The position numbers and the translations under genes are program-made. A stretch of 64,000 nucleotides of DNA. Source: Entoloma clypeatum. Its lineage: Eukaryota > Basidiomycota > Agaricomycetes > Agaricales > Entolomataceae. Under the pieces are notes generated by a model. That model saw nothing but the letters and a program-made list of their open reading frames with translations. It did no database searches and had not been told where the DNA came from. Location of the stretch: NCBI GenBank assembly GCA_963565915.1, contig OY751496.1:744001-808000 (forward strand), in the 5' to 3' direction. Shown piece after piece: positions 43,851-54,952 of the stretch (positions are counted from its first letter, which is position 1; each line of letters begins with the position of its first letter).

Positions 43851-44253
43851 TGTTACGGACTCTATGGTATGAGGACCACATCATATCTTTTACTTATCGG
43901 CCCAACTCGGCGCCCTCTTACGAACTTACTATGTCTAATGTCTACTTTCGCAACCTTCGATTCCCAGTCTGACTCATTACATTACTTTGTCATCCCCTTT
44001 AGTATACTTCGCTCCCACGCTGACTCGCTTTCTGCAGTCAGCTTACTCACTGTACATAGCCTTCCGCAGTCGCCTTACTCATGCACACTGCCTTCCACAG
44101 TACTGACTCATCCACTACCGCCTATAGTCAGTACCTATATAAACCTCTTGTACTATAGTAGATTCCTTAGATTTAGCAATCACTTTGCTCTTCGCCTTTC
44201 CACTTTCCTGCATACTCTGCCCGAACCTTGGAACGGTTTGATAAAGCATAACA
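43851..44253 (+). repeat. 3' LTR of element A
   Basis: 403 bp, TGTTACGGACT...GCATAACA. Its R-U5 part (TATATAAACC, AGATTTAGCAATCACTTTGC) matches the other LTRs. Its first 140 bp differ from both the A 5' LTR and the B LTRs. Confidence 0.88.
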
Positions 44254-45185
44254 CTGCCACACCTCGCCCAAACAACCATATCTTACCTCCTACCTTCCAC
44301 ACACATTAAATCCCCTCTGGACCACTTGTAATCTCTTATAATATACCCTTGGTATATACTAGAACTCACCATATATTTTTACAGACCATGGAAGTAGCCC
44401 TAGGTGTGAAAAACATTGACCTTTGATTGTTTCCACAACTTGGGCATTCTTTCCAAGATACCACCCCCCACAGGTCATTAAAGCGATGCTTGGAGCTCTA
44501 AATACCTATGGGAAGGTAAGCCGCTACTTACTTTGCCATCATGAGCCAGTAGTCCCACTCCCCAAAGTCATTAGGTGAGTACTCATCATTTCGCTTTTAG
44601 CACCCTTTTGTACTTACTCTGTAGCATCTAGAATGTTATAATCAACATACTATAGTCCTATGGAGTCTATATACAGCCTCTGTCAGATATCCCATCAAGA
44701 ATAACCCTTACTTGAAGGTATGTTGTCCTCCTCCCCTTGACTGCTTTTTTACCTCTCCAAAAGCCTCTTTCCCAAGGTACATGTATCTTCCTATACAAGG
44801 GGACCAATTGTAAGGTTTTTCTATGATTATAGAGCCACAAGAGCACACTATTTTGCAGGGTGAGTGCCTTTCCCCCCCTCTTACCTGTAAACAAGATATA
44901 CAGCCCACTCCCTGCTCCAATATTGTTCCCCCAACCTCAATACATATCTTACATGACCCCCAGGTGTCCCATGTACCAACAGGGTGCCAATGGACATGCC
45001 TAGGGGGAACTTATCTCCTCCCTTAGATATGAGTGCGCTTTTTTTGGAATTTTTCACCCATTTACACCTACATTACCCACTCCTCTTTGTTCTAGATATA
45101 TTATATATGTTATACACATCCTATTGGATATTTTCAAAGGCCTCAGTACATGAGAAGAGGACTTGTGACACCTCCCATGATAGTA
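44254..45185. other. Intergenic, no gene recognised
   Basis: AT-rich DNA with several intron-like GT...AG pieces and short reading frames only. It could contain a decayed gene, but no protein family was recognised. Confidence 0.4.
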
Positions 45186-46056
45186 TGGTGCAGATCACTT
45201 AGTCACCACCAAAATGTGACAACTCTATGGGTGCTCGCAAAAATGGATATTTTTCTTATTCCTATTGCCAAAATGCTCAGTTTGATTGATTGGGCCAAAA
45301 CTGAGCGAGTTCAAATTTTCGGGTTGGGCCGATTTGGGCATTACCATATATGGTATATTAGTAAGCATTAGTAAGCTACCAAAATGGAAATGTTGGATGG
45401 CTATGCGTCCAAGGCTGCTGCTACTGACTCCGGAATAGGTCGGTGAGACTTGTATTTCATTGAACTAAAAGCTTTAACCTTTGCCTGAGCATTGTGAGTG
45501 TCCAAACCCTCCCGGTAAGCCTCCATCCACCTGTGCATGTGATGTTCCCATTTCCGGATAGTATCAAGAGGGACAGATTCCATTGCGTGTGGCAAATTGG
45601 TCTTGAGAGTGTCAAAGGACATGTCGCAACGTTCATGGAGATAACACTTGACATTGCCCCAGAAGAACTCAATGAAATTAAGCTCACAGTGGAACTTGGG
45701 AAGCACGATACAGAGGTGACCAGCTTCCTCAATAACCGGTTGTGCCGATAATTCATGATCCGTGGCCTGTGCTTCTTCACGGTGTTTTTGGCGAGCAACT
45801 GCCCGTCCTGCACGCGTGCGTTTGGCTGCCTCTTTCTGGGATTTCTTTGGTGGCATGGCAGTTGGGGGTTATTTTTCTCATTTTCGGTTCGGTTTTTTTC
45901 TCGTTTTCGGCTCGCTTCCATCTCATGTAACTAGTCTAAAACATACCAACCAGCGAGAATGATCCCGCCCTGCTCCGGGTCGGCCCGAGACCTGGTGCGG
46001 TGCCGACCCAAATTGAGTGCTGTCACACTTTGGTGGTGACTAGGTGTTTTGCACCA
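45186..46056 (-). mobile_element. Mariner-like DNA transposon, copy 2 (internally deleted)
   Basis: 871 bp, inverted repeats of about 36 bp (45186-45221, 46021-46056; inner part CTTAGTCACCACCAAA), flanked by TA at 45184-45185 and 46057-46058. TA duplication plus a DDE transposase with an IEFFWG motif fit Tc1/mariner. Lies about 400 bp upstream of the DNA2 start. Confidence 0.88.
45401..45856 (-). CDS. Shortened transposase ORF, N- and C-termini fused in frame
   Basis: 151 residues from ATG 45856. A basic N-terminal 40 residues (KKSQKEAAKRTRAGRAVARQ) is joined to the transposase C-terminal third (GHLCIVLPKFHCELNFIEFF to ESVAAALDA). Copy 3 (61532-62587) shows that about 200 catalytic residues, including the first two acidic residues, are missing. 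The join keeps the reading frame and no stop has accumulated. It cannot catalyse transposition but could still bind DNA or partner proteins. Confidence 0.65.
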   Translation of the reverse strand: MPPKKSQKEAAKRTRAGRAVARQKHREEAQATDHELSAQPVIEEAGHLCIVLPKFHCELNFIEFFWGNVKCYLHERCDMSFDTLKTNLPHAMESVPLDTIRKWEHHMHRWMEAYREGLDTHNAQAKVKAFSSMKYKSHRPIPESVAAALDA

Positions 46057-46058
46057 TA

Positions 46059-46456
46059 GCTGCAATGCCATCCAAATTGGGAGTGTGACCTATCCAAAAA
46101 CGGGTAACGAAAATTTCCACGGCTTCCAACGAAAATTTGGAATGCGTTGCAAATACCCTATTGGCTATTTCGGCCTCTTAGACACTCGTACTAGCCCTAA
46201 ATAGCCCAAATAGTAAATTTGTGGAAATGCTGATGGTACCATCGGAGAAGAATGTTTCTGCATAAGAGAGGCAGTGTCAGGAATGAGAGGGTACATTGAA
46301 CAGGTCAAGTGTACGAGTGATGGAAGACTGAAGGTCAACAACCTCCGTATTTGGTTGAAACGCAGGTAGCAGACGAAAAGGTCAGGGCAAGAGCATAGTA
46401 GCTGACAAACCATTGAAATTCGATTGTTGACTTTGTTTTGTCGCGTCACAACCCTT
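46059..46456. other. DNA2 upstream region
   Basis: About 400 bp between mariner copy 2 and the DNA2 start. It contains short repeats of ACGAAAATTT but no clear TATA box. No gene seen. Confidence 0.4.
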
Positions 46457-49400
46457 ATGGCAGCCTCTGCAGAAGCTGAGGCAGAGTTCATGGCGAGCCT
46501 GCTCGCGGATCTGGATGACCAGTTCTGGAACGCCGTCCCGACCCCGGATCCATCCCCGAGGAAGCCGCGTCCGAGCACACCCAAGCCCGAGTTTTCTGCG
46601 ACCGACTTGACGGAGCTGTTGGAGGGCGCCGAGGACTGGGACTGGGACGACATGAACTCCGATGCCATGTCTCCGTCTCTTCCCCGGTATAACGCCGAGA
46701 CGTGCACCCGCTGCGTCGTCGAGTCAGTCCTCCACTCGGACCCCTACCTCAAAGTACATTCACCCCACATTTATTTACCCCCCACTCACATCCCTTAGAC
46801 CCTCTCCGTAAAAGTAGCCTCCACCTCCGAACGCCGCACCGTCCACCTCCGCGATGACTGGACCACTACCCCCGTCCGCCCCGGCGACACCATCAACGTC
46901 CTCGGCCCCTTCTCCCCCTCCATCACCATCACCGCAAAAGCACACCTCCTCATCCTCCACCCCGACCTCCTCATCACCGCAACCGCCCTCTCCAACGCGC
47001 CCCAGTGCCGCCGCAAGCCCCTCCTCTCCGCTCTTGTCCGCTCATCCAGCGAGACCACTCCCGCCCTCGTCTGGGGACACATGCTGCACGAGGTCATGCA
47101 GGCCTGCCTTCGCGAGGGCCGCTGGGAGAAGCCGTGGATTGACGCTAGAATCCGACACGCCGTCCACGCAGGCTTGGAGCAGCTCGTCAAGATCGACGCC
47201 ACCGTCGAGCAGGCGGTGAAGGAGCTGGAGATGCGGGCCAAGGGTCTTGTGGCTTTTGCAGACAAGTACGTATCCAGTCTGCCCAAGGTTGGTCTATCAT
47301 TGTTATTGCCACCCCAATGTTCTCTACTAAGGGTACAATAGCCCAATGCTATACTCACCAACACCCGCACCACACGAGCCCAAGGCGACTCCCTCCTCGC
47401 CATCACCGAACTCCTCGACGTCGAAGAAGACATATGGTCCCCCACCTACGGCCTCAAAGGAAAACTCGACGCAACCATCCACGCCACCATCTTCGATCCC
47501 ACTCCCTCCGGCCAGAACACACTCACGTCCGGCCCTCGCCCACTCGAGATCAAGACCGGGCGCGCCATCGCCGGCATGGAGCACCGCGCGCAGACCATGC
47601 TCTACACCCTCCTCGCCCAGGAGCGCTACGCCGTCCCCGTCGAGGACGGGCTGCTCTACTACACGCAGAGCGAGGAGGTCGTCAGGGTACCGCGCGGGAG
47701 GAACGAGGTCCGCGGGCTCGTGCTGGCGCGGAACGAGATGGCGGCGTATATCGTCAGGAGGAGTGGAGAACGAGACGGCGAGGAGGCAAGGTTCCTGCCG
47801 CCGACGATCGACGACGAGAGGATGTGTGGGCGGTGTTATGCACTGGATACGTGTATGCTATATCGCCGGGTGGGGGGGTTTCCACCTTATTCTGTCTAGA
47901 ACCATATGCTGACATTAGTCTAGGCGGTGGAAAACGTGGTGGACGCCACCTCGCCCATCGCCTCGGTCTACGCCCTCAAGACGGGGCACCTCACCGACCC
48001 GCAGGCGGCGTTCTTCAAGAAGTGGGAGGCGATGATCGCGCTGGAGGAGCAGGACCTGGTAAGGTTCAAGAAGGAGCTGTGGACGATGGGCGCACGCGAG
48101 CGCGAGAGGAAGGGACGGTGTTTCGCGGATATGGTGCTTGACGGTGCGGGGTCGTCGTCGTCGTCGTCGGTGGGAGGAGAGGGCATACACCGCTTCACGT
48201 ACCGCTTCGTGCGGCGGACCGAAACACATGCGTCGTTGTTGAGCGGGTATATCAACCCAGGGGACGCTGTCACTGTCTCCGTCGACCCGCGGCTCCTGGC
48301 GCTCGCACGCGGGTTCGTGCTCGACTTGAGCCCGACGGCGGTCGTCGTCGGCGTGGATCACGAGGTGTCCGTTGCGGGGATCATGAAGCGGCTCGGGGTG
48401 GTGGGCAAGGAGGAGGTGGTGTTTAGAATCGACAGAGACGAGCTGTTCGCGGGCATGGGCCGGATCCGGGATAACCTCGCGCAGATGTTTTACGTCGAGG
48501 GCGATCGGAGAAGGCTCGAGCTCGTCGTCGATTTACGGAGGCCGGTGTTTGATGAGTTGCCTGCTTCGTCGGGTGGGGAGGACGAGGGCGGCCTGAACCC
48601 GAATCAGGTCCAGGCGCTCGACAAGGTCCTCGCGGCGCGGGACTATGCGCTGATACTTGGGATGCCGGGGACGGGGAAGACGACGGTGGTGGCGGAGGTG
48701 ATCCGCAGGTTGGTGGGGGCGGGGAAGACGGTGTTGTTGACGAGCTACACGCATTCGGCGGTGGATACGATTCTGATGAAGTTGGTGAGCGATAGGAAGT
48801 GGAGGGAGGAGGAGTTTGGGATATTGAGGCTGGGGAATGTAGATAAGGTGTGTTCTTTCTTTCCGAGCCTCCTGCAAGGATGTTTGATGAAAAATTTTCA
48901 CTTTCTAGGTGCACCCGGACGTGAGGAGGTTCACGCTCGTGCACCAGGAAAAGGCACGGACGATCGAGGAGCTCGAGACGCGCTTGATGGGTCCACCAGT
49001 CGTCGCTACGACGTGTTTGTCGGTCGATCAGTGAGGGTTTCTTGCTTCTCTTTTCTTTTCTTTTCTTTTTGCGCTGGTGCTGATGACGACGAAACAACAG
49101 CGCCCTGTTTGAGCGGAGAAAGTTCGACTACTGCATCGTCGACGAGGCGTCGCAGATCACGCTACCGACTTGTCTCGGCCCGTTGAGGTATGCGGAGCGG
49201 TTTGTGCTTGTGGGGGATCATTTCCAGCTGCCGCCGCTCGTGCGTCTTGCATTGTCCTTTTTCATGGTTCTTTTTCTTTTGCTTTCTTTCTCAGTAGGTC
49301 CGGAATCCGGCGGCGCGCAAAGCGGGCCTGGACGTCTCGCTGTTCCGGCGGCTGTCGGATGCGCACCCGCATGCGGTGGTGGAGCTCGCGTGGCAGTATA

Positions 49401-50486
49401 GGATGAACGAGGAGATCATGGCGGTGTCGAATGGGCTGATCTATGGGGGGCGGCTGAGGTGCGGGAGTGAGGAGGTCGCGAGGAGGGGGCTGAGGTTGGG
49501 GGATGGCGGGGCTTGGGTGCGGCGGTCGTTGCATGGACAAAGTCAAGAAAACAAATGTGGGGGTGGATGTTGGATTGAGAGGGTTTTGGATGAGAGGTGT
49601 GTTTTATTCTATTTTTTTTTTTTTCCGTTGTTCGGTTGTATGTGTGTTATGTTTGACTGAAAAATGGCAACAGTTGTAAGGTGGTGTTCGTCGACACGGA
49701 CGCGCTGCCCGCGCGCGACTCGCGTGTAGGCGACTTGGTGCAGAACGAGGTGGAGGCGGAGCTGGTGTGCCAGATCGCCGGTGCGCTGGTGCGGAGCGGG
49801 GTGGAGGAGGGGCAGATCGGGGTGTTGTCGCTGTATAGGCAGCAGGTGAAGCTGTTGGGGCATCTTCTGAATGGGGCGGAGAGGAAGCGAGGGATCGAGG
49901 TTTTGACGGCGGATAAGAGTCAAGGGAGGGACAAGGACTGTGTGATTATCTCTATGGTCAGGTCGAATGACACGGGGAATGTGAGTTTGTTCCTTGTACT
50001 TCTGCTCCGTTCTGATTTCTGAGTGTTCAGATCGGCGACCTCGTGAAAGACTGGAGGAGGATGAACGTCTCGTTCACCCGCGCGCGGTCGAAGCTTGTCG
50101 TCGTCGGGTCGAGGGGGACGCTGCAGGGCGCTGTGGTCCTTGCGGAGTTCTTTGAGCTGATGCAGGGAAGGGGGTGGATCATGCAGTTGCCGGAGGGGGC
50201 GCACCTGCTCCATCCGTCGGTCGCGTCGAGGTTGCATGCGGGGATTAGTCGTGGTGCTGGTTCTGTGGTGTCGGGGAGTCTTCCGGTGGGGAAGACGACG
50301 CCTGGAAAACGGGTGTTGAAGGAGAGGGGAGAAGGAGACCCCGAAGGCGAGGAGGAAGATGAGAATGTCGTGGGTGGGAGCGGGGGGAGGAGGCCGGTGA
50401 AGAAAGTCAAGGTGGACGTTGCGGGCTTGGTGAGGGGGAGGCCGATTTTGAAGGATCTGGTTAATGAGGATATGGATGTGGTGTAG
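46457..50486 (+). CDS. DNA2: DNA replication ATP-dependent helicase/nuclease Dna2
   Basis: Nine exons: 46457-46753, 46799-47287, 47342-47869, 47924-48847, 48909-49030, 49101-49239, 49298-49596, 49674-49980, 50031-50486, giving about 1,186 residues. All introns are GT-AG, 45-77 nt; intron 2 has CTACTAA. Dna2 trims long Okazaki flaps and resects DNA ends. Nuclease domain: first Fe-S cysteine at about 169 (QCRRKPLL), KLD at 305, LEIKTGR at 331-337, and [10 protein letters not shown] (cysteines 424, 427, 433) completing the cluster. Helicase SF1 motifs: GMPGTGKTT at about 685, [31 protein letters not shown] and [10 protein letters not shown]. All key residues are present and the gene looks intact. 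The first intron and the short N-terminus before the nuclease domain are the least certain parts. Confidence 0.93.
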
Positions 50487-51938
50487 ACAGCGAGTTATCA
50501 AGGGATTTTCAAGGGTGAATGTACTTATAGACGACGTTACTACATATTTTATTTCGCTGCATACTGCCGAGGAATTACATACGGAGTGGATTGTTGGAAA
50601 CCATCACTAGTACTAGGGCGTTGTTTACTAAATCGAGGGGATATTATGAATGATTCATGTACCCTCTACCAGATGAGATAAGGGCAAGGTGTAAACTTGC
50701 CGATCCGAGTCGATAGTGATCATTACTACACTGAACAAAAAGACTAAGTAAATTCCTCGGCAGTGGTGGTAGTCGGTAGTAAAATGGTGCATCGACTTTG
50801 GGGTGTAATATTTAATCCTTTCATACTAAGTAACATTTGAGTTGGTTTACTAGTAACCGTGTAAACGGACGTTGGGTGTTGGTGAGTAATGTTGGGATGT
50901 CCAGGTCCGACCTTTACCTCCCAAAAAACTAAGAAGTCGAATATGCCCAGTCCCCGATTCGAACGAGGTTCTTGATGTTCGCCACTCGTGTAAAACACAA
51001 AGTGGGGTCCATCACGCGTTCCCGTTCCGCTACCGGACTCTGTTTGGAATGTAGACAGAACCCCACAATATCTACATGGGCAAGTGCCCGTTGGGGTGAG
51101 CGGTTCTTTTTTTTTTTCTCCACCCGTACAGTATATATAAACCGGTGCTTAGTTACTTGTAGTAGGTACTCTTTGGTGCCCGCGCCGCGTATAGAATTAT
51201 TAGGTTTATGTACAAAAATTTTTTAAAAAGTTGGTGGGGCCGGAAGTCCACGCATGCTCGCCAACATGAGCGTCGCCTCATTAATCATCTGTATAGCGAG
51301 AAAACTGGGTCTCAAACAACAACCATGGCCTTGTCATGCTCGTCTACGGTCCCGTCTCCCACCAATGGCGAAAATGGTGGATAGATATGCTACCCTGTTT
51401 GGTGACGACAGGAGCTCAGACACTATTCAGTGGAGATTACTCGTATAGGGGGTAAGTGGTTGAACAATCACCATCCATGAGCTCGTTTCCAGGTTCTCTT
51501 CCCACCAGTGAACTCGAAAACGATGTCGATACCTCGACGCGCAAATCCACCTTTCGTCATTGTAAAGCTCACGATGTTTGCGATGTCGAATCCAAGGATG
51601 GGGGTCAGAAAGCACACTCCAGCACTCCATTGTCGAAAAACATCGCCTCCGTGCCGTCACCCGAGTCAATCTATCAGAACATGGTCAGACGCAGGCACCC
51701 CGGTATCCAGCCAAGGTCCAAAGAAGTGGTGCCATTCAAGGTGCCAAATCACTGGAAGCCGACTCACTATAAAATCAGACCCGACTCCAGACCCACAGGC
51801 AGCAGCTTGAGGCGTAGTCTATTGGGCGAAAGCGGCATGTGCAGGGACAACTACGAAGTGTACTTCGCCACAGCGGAAGGTAAGCTAGAGTTTAACCCCC
51901 CCTTTTACCAGTACACGAGCTTGACTTGATTGAAAGCG
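50487..51938. other. Intergenic, with tRNA-like and coding-like pieces
   Basis: No firm gene. 50944-51038 is tRNA-like (separate entry). On the minus strand at about 51640-51480 a frame reads ILGFDIANIVSFTMTKGGF then ARRGIDIVFEFTGGKRTWK, possibly an exon of an unrecognised gene. On the plus strand a Ser/Thr-rich frame spans 51456-51929. Confidence 0.35.
50944..51038 (-). tRNA. tRNA-like sequence, probably a pseudogene or SINE head
   Basis: On the minus strand an acceptor-like pairing GTCCGGT/ACTGGGC (two G-U pairs), an A-box-like TAGCGGAACGGG, and a T-arm CCTCG-TTCGAAT-CGGGG with a proper T-loop. The middle is a long hairpin, and no anticodon loop with U33 can be placed. A related T-arm segment occurs at about 52655-52700, which argues for a dispersed repeat. 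Confidence 0.3.
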
Positions 51939-52582
51939 ATGGGGGAGTCTTGTATCGCCCGACTCAAAGTAGAAGCACCCGACCAGTTCCACGACCTCGC
52001 AGAACTCCGCGTGGAGAGGCAACGGCCTTATTTCTCATGTTCGTTCACTGGTCCATTGCAACTTCCTCACGCTTGATCGATCTGACTCAGTGCTTCTTAA
52101 CTGCAGACGCAGGGATCATTACCTACTGGATAATGGCCACTTCCCTTTCTTTAAACGGCGCCTACACCCTGCCCTCCTACTTCCAAACCCTCCGAGGGTG
52201 GGAATCTGCCGCCCACTCAGAATGGGCCACCAGGGCGAAAACGTTCTTTTTCAGTCATCGCCGCTCAAAGCCATCCGATTTAAGTTGGTACGACATCCTC
52301 CCCGCATTCCACGACGCGGATTCAGAAACCTGGGCCAGGCTATGCCTCACGGCGTTTTGTTGGGTCAAGATGCAACTTTGGAACGGCAAGCCGGGGCAAA
52401 AGTTTCTGCCGCACAGCCAGTTCCTTGGCAAGCAGCCTTGGTGTGAGTTCCACATTGCGAAGGAGATTTTTGCGGAGGACGAGGATGTGAGGGGGGTAGT
52501 GCCGCAGGAGGAGGTGGAGATGATGCTGCAGACACTCTGGAGGTACTTGGCGGATCTCGAGATCATGGTTGGGTTTTGGTAA
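51939..52582 (+). CDS. Hypothetical protein gene, structure uncertain
   Basis: Two open stretches look like coding DNA. From ATG 51939 one reads MGESCIARLKVEAPDQFHDL and RQRPYFSCSFTGPLQLPH before TGA at 52074. From about 52109 (after a CTGCAG acceptor-like site) to TAA 52580-52582 another reads SYFQTLRGWESAAHSEWATR, DILPAFHDADSETWARL, FCWVKMQLWNGKPGQKFLP, and an acidic C-terminus. An intron between them is likely, but the donor could not be fixed. No conserved domain was recognised, and the gene may be incomplete. Confidence 0.4.
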
Positions 52583-52909
52583 GTCCGCATTTGGATGGTT
52601 TGCTTTTCAGTATTTAGGAGTACAATCTGTAACCCCTGCCACAGTGTGCGTGTATGCCCCCGACTCGAACGAGGTTTTTGAACTTTCTTGATGCCCTGCA
52701 TCGATCTCAATGTCGGATTGCCTTCTGAAGAATAGGAACACGCGTTTGTAGGGTTGTGTAATCAAGTAACTACACTGAGGCCAACGACTCAGTGTAACTT
52801 ACTTGACCGCAATGACTTGTTGCACCGATTAAGTGAGATTCTCAAAAAGAGATACACGACAAGGTCTTTTTGCTAGGGGAACGATGACTAGTCCCGTTTC
52901 AACTCGGAA

Positions 52910-54075
52910 GTTTACTTTGGGAAACATCTGAACCCATCTGGTCCGCTGAACTTCGAGACCCTTGTCCCCAAAGTTAGCGCCCGCCTTCAAAGTTCCAACA
53001 GGCGTTTCCCTGTGCCCAGTTGGCCAAATGGAAGACATAATTAGCGACTTACCTATCAACCTCTGAGCTGAAGGATGGGACTTGATCGAGAAGTTTGATG
53101 AATTTACGTTGGATCTCGTGGTGGTAATTGTATGTCCAAGCCATTGCCCCTTGAATGTCGAGGTGGAACTGACGTATGACGAATTGTCAGTATATTTCTG
53201 TCTTGAGGAATGAAACACTCGCATTGTCGATAATAATCAGATCAAGGATGAGATACTGCATCTCTTTTATCACGGGGTGGTACTAAGCCTCGTCTGGAAT
53301 GTTCAGGTTGAGTTCGCCAAAAAAAGTAAATCGCCCGGCCGCCAACGGCTGGTTCAAAATATTCCTCGACTGTTCGGGCGACGTCGTTGTCACGGTCCTG
53401 CGCATGGATTACGTTCGCCTCCAAGTACTCGGTGAAAGATTCGACGAAGTGCCTCGCCGAGGTTGGAGTGGCGATCTTCAATGCACGTTCCTAAAATCTG
53501 CCAATGAATCGGAGTCAGCGATGAACTACCCACATGCAAGACACCCTTCGCAAAAGGTGCGACGAACTCTTTAACAACACGGCCCACTAGGCCGGGGCTT
53601 GTCAGGATTATTCAATGCGTCGATCATGGTGTCCACCTGCCGCGAACGACGGGTGCAGGCTCGACGTCGGTGTGATCGTCGACCACAAAGTAAAGATATA
53701 TCAGGTCTGCACCGATACGCAGCTGTTCTGGGATGAGCGTGCGCCCTTGAGCCAGGCATATTCAACGAACCTTTCGCGATTGCAGGACACGCCATAGAGG
53801 TGAGGTGAGCTATGGACTTCCTGTAAACCTGAAGAAAACAAAAGATATCGCGCGGTGGCACGGTAGTACGTACCGGAACGGGAATTCTCGAGGCTATCTT
53901 CCCATCTCGTATTGTCGGTGAAGGCTGAGAACTCTTTGAACCACGCCCTGGACTCTTCCTCAACTGCCTTCTCGTGAGGATTGACTATGCGACGCCATGG
54001 CCACTTGCTCATCGTGTCAGTGATGTAAAGCATTTTTGGTTGCTGCCGTGCAGGATTGTCTTCAGTGGTGGACAT
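52910..54075 (-). pseudogene. Sesquiterpene synthase pseudogene (TRI5/pentalenene-type cyclase)
   Basis: From ATG 54075 it reads the basidiomycete terpene-synthase N-terminus (KMLYITDTMSKWPWRRIVNP, EESRAWFKEFSAF). Then in shifting frames come LRIGADLIYLYFVVDDHTDV (aspartate-rich metal motif DDHTD, about 53690), DTMIDALNNPDKPRP, ATPTSARHFVESFTEYLEAN, RTVEEYFEP, FGELNLNIPDE, FHLDIQGAMAWTYNYHHEI and ANWAQGNACWNFEG near 53000. Introns with GT-AG ends are still visible (for example about 53544-53491). Several frameshifts, a TAG in the PDE region and loss of the second metal motif (NSE/DTE) show it is dead. The enzyme family cyclises farnesyl diphosphate. Confidence 0.8.
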
Positions 54076-54952
54076 GATGAGTGTGGTTTCCAGTGGGGAG
54101 AGTTCTTCAAAGGAGCCGGTAAGGCGCAAGAGGAAGAAGATGAGGCTTTCCTGACGAACATCCTCTGAATATAAACTAACCAGCCTTGGAGCTTGGCCCT
54201 TAATTGGTCGATAATATGGTTCGTCCATGAAAACTCTCCGGAGGATCCACGTCAGGAAGACGAGAGCCTTACCGCAAGTGGATTGATTTGCCATTGAGCA
54301 TGTCAATAGCAATGGAATCAGTCGCTGGCGTGTGTGATTACCCTCGGCTGATGTTGAGTGATGGCTGGGATGCACTTATCCGGCGTTACAGTAACATTCG
54401 CGACGAGTGAGTCAAATCTGTATAACAAACTGTCACCTGGACGAATATCGAGCGATGTTGATGAATCATGAAAGAAAGAGAGTTTCTTAATTGCCAAATC
54501 CGGCAAGTCGCCAACTTGACTTGCCACCGCCACGTTCTCGCTCGGAATGTACTTAGCGCGGGGCAAAGTTCCGGTCGTGCAACATATTTTCAAGATATTT
54601 TTCCTTATAAGATTCAAGTCAAGTATAGTAAAAAGCATGGGTCATAGTGAGTAAGGCAATTTGTCCACTTGCGACAAAGTCTCTAACTGGCTCGAATCAG
54701 GCGAATACGTGAACTGAACCTGAATAAGATATGGCTAGCACATGGATGCGGGGATGGTCGGGGGGAACCAACACCGTCAGCGTCATTCGGATATTGCTTT
54801 TGTGCGCGAAGTCACTAGCTGATAAAGTGACGAGGCTGGGGATTGGGAGGCTTATGCGCTTATGGTTCGTACTAAAAATAACGTTTCATTGGAATCGAAC
54901 CCTAGCGGCTGATGCGGCAGACTCGTCGTCTTTTCCTTCTCCTCACTCAACC
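54076..54952. other. Intergenic between divergent terpene synthase relic and monooxygenase
   Basis: About 880 bp between the two start codons. Open frames exist but none is convincing. Confidence 0.4.

Larger units (their letters stand above)
31025..44253 (+). mobile_element. Ty3/gypsy chromodomain element A, split by nested copy B
   Basis: 5' LTR 31025-31412, gag and most of pol to 35893, then after B the rest of pol, an extra ORF and a 3' LTR (43851-44253). B duplicated CATGT at 35889-35893 and 42492-42496, which proves that the two parts were once joined. No direct target duplication frames A itself (ACTTC left, CTGCC right) and its LTRs differ strongly in U3. Many stops in pol make it inactive. 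Confidence 0.9.

Noticed and set aside
244..44253. Ascomycete-type RIP (CpA to TpA)
   Set aside because: Stops are mostly TGA from CGA (CpG); TAA and TAG from CAA/CAG are rare.
44254..45185. Possible multi-intron gene after element A
   Set aside because: GT...AG pieces exist, but no joined reading frame with a recognisable protein could be built.
48423..50501. Long antisense frames across DNA2 (for example 49097-48423 and 50501-49920)
   Set aside because: Shadows of the GC-rich DNA2 exons; the plus strand shows the helicase motifs and proper splice sites.
54731..54952. Upstream extension of the monooxygenase frame to 54731
   Set aside because: The added residues have no family match, and the ATG at 54953 gives the usual short N-terminus before the GXGXXG motif.
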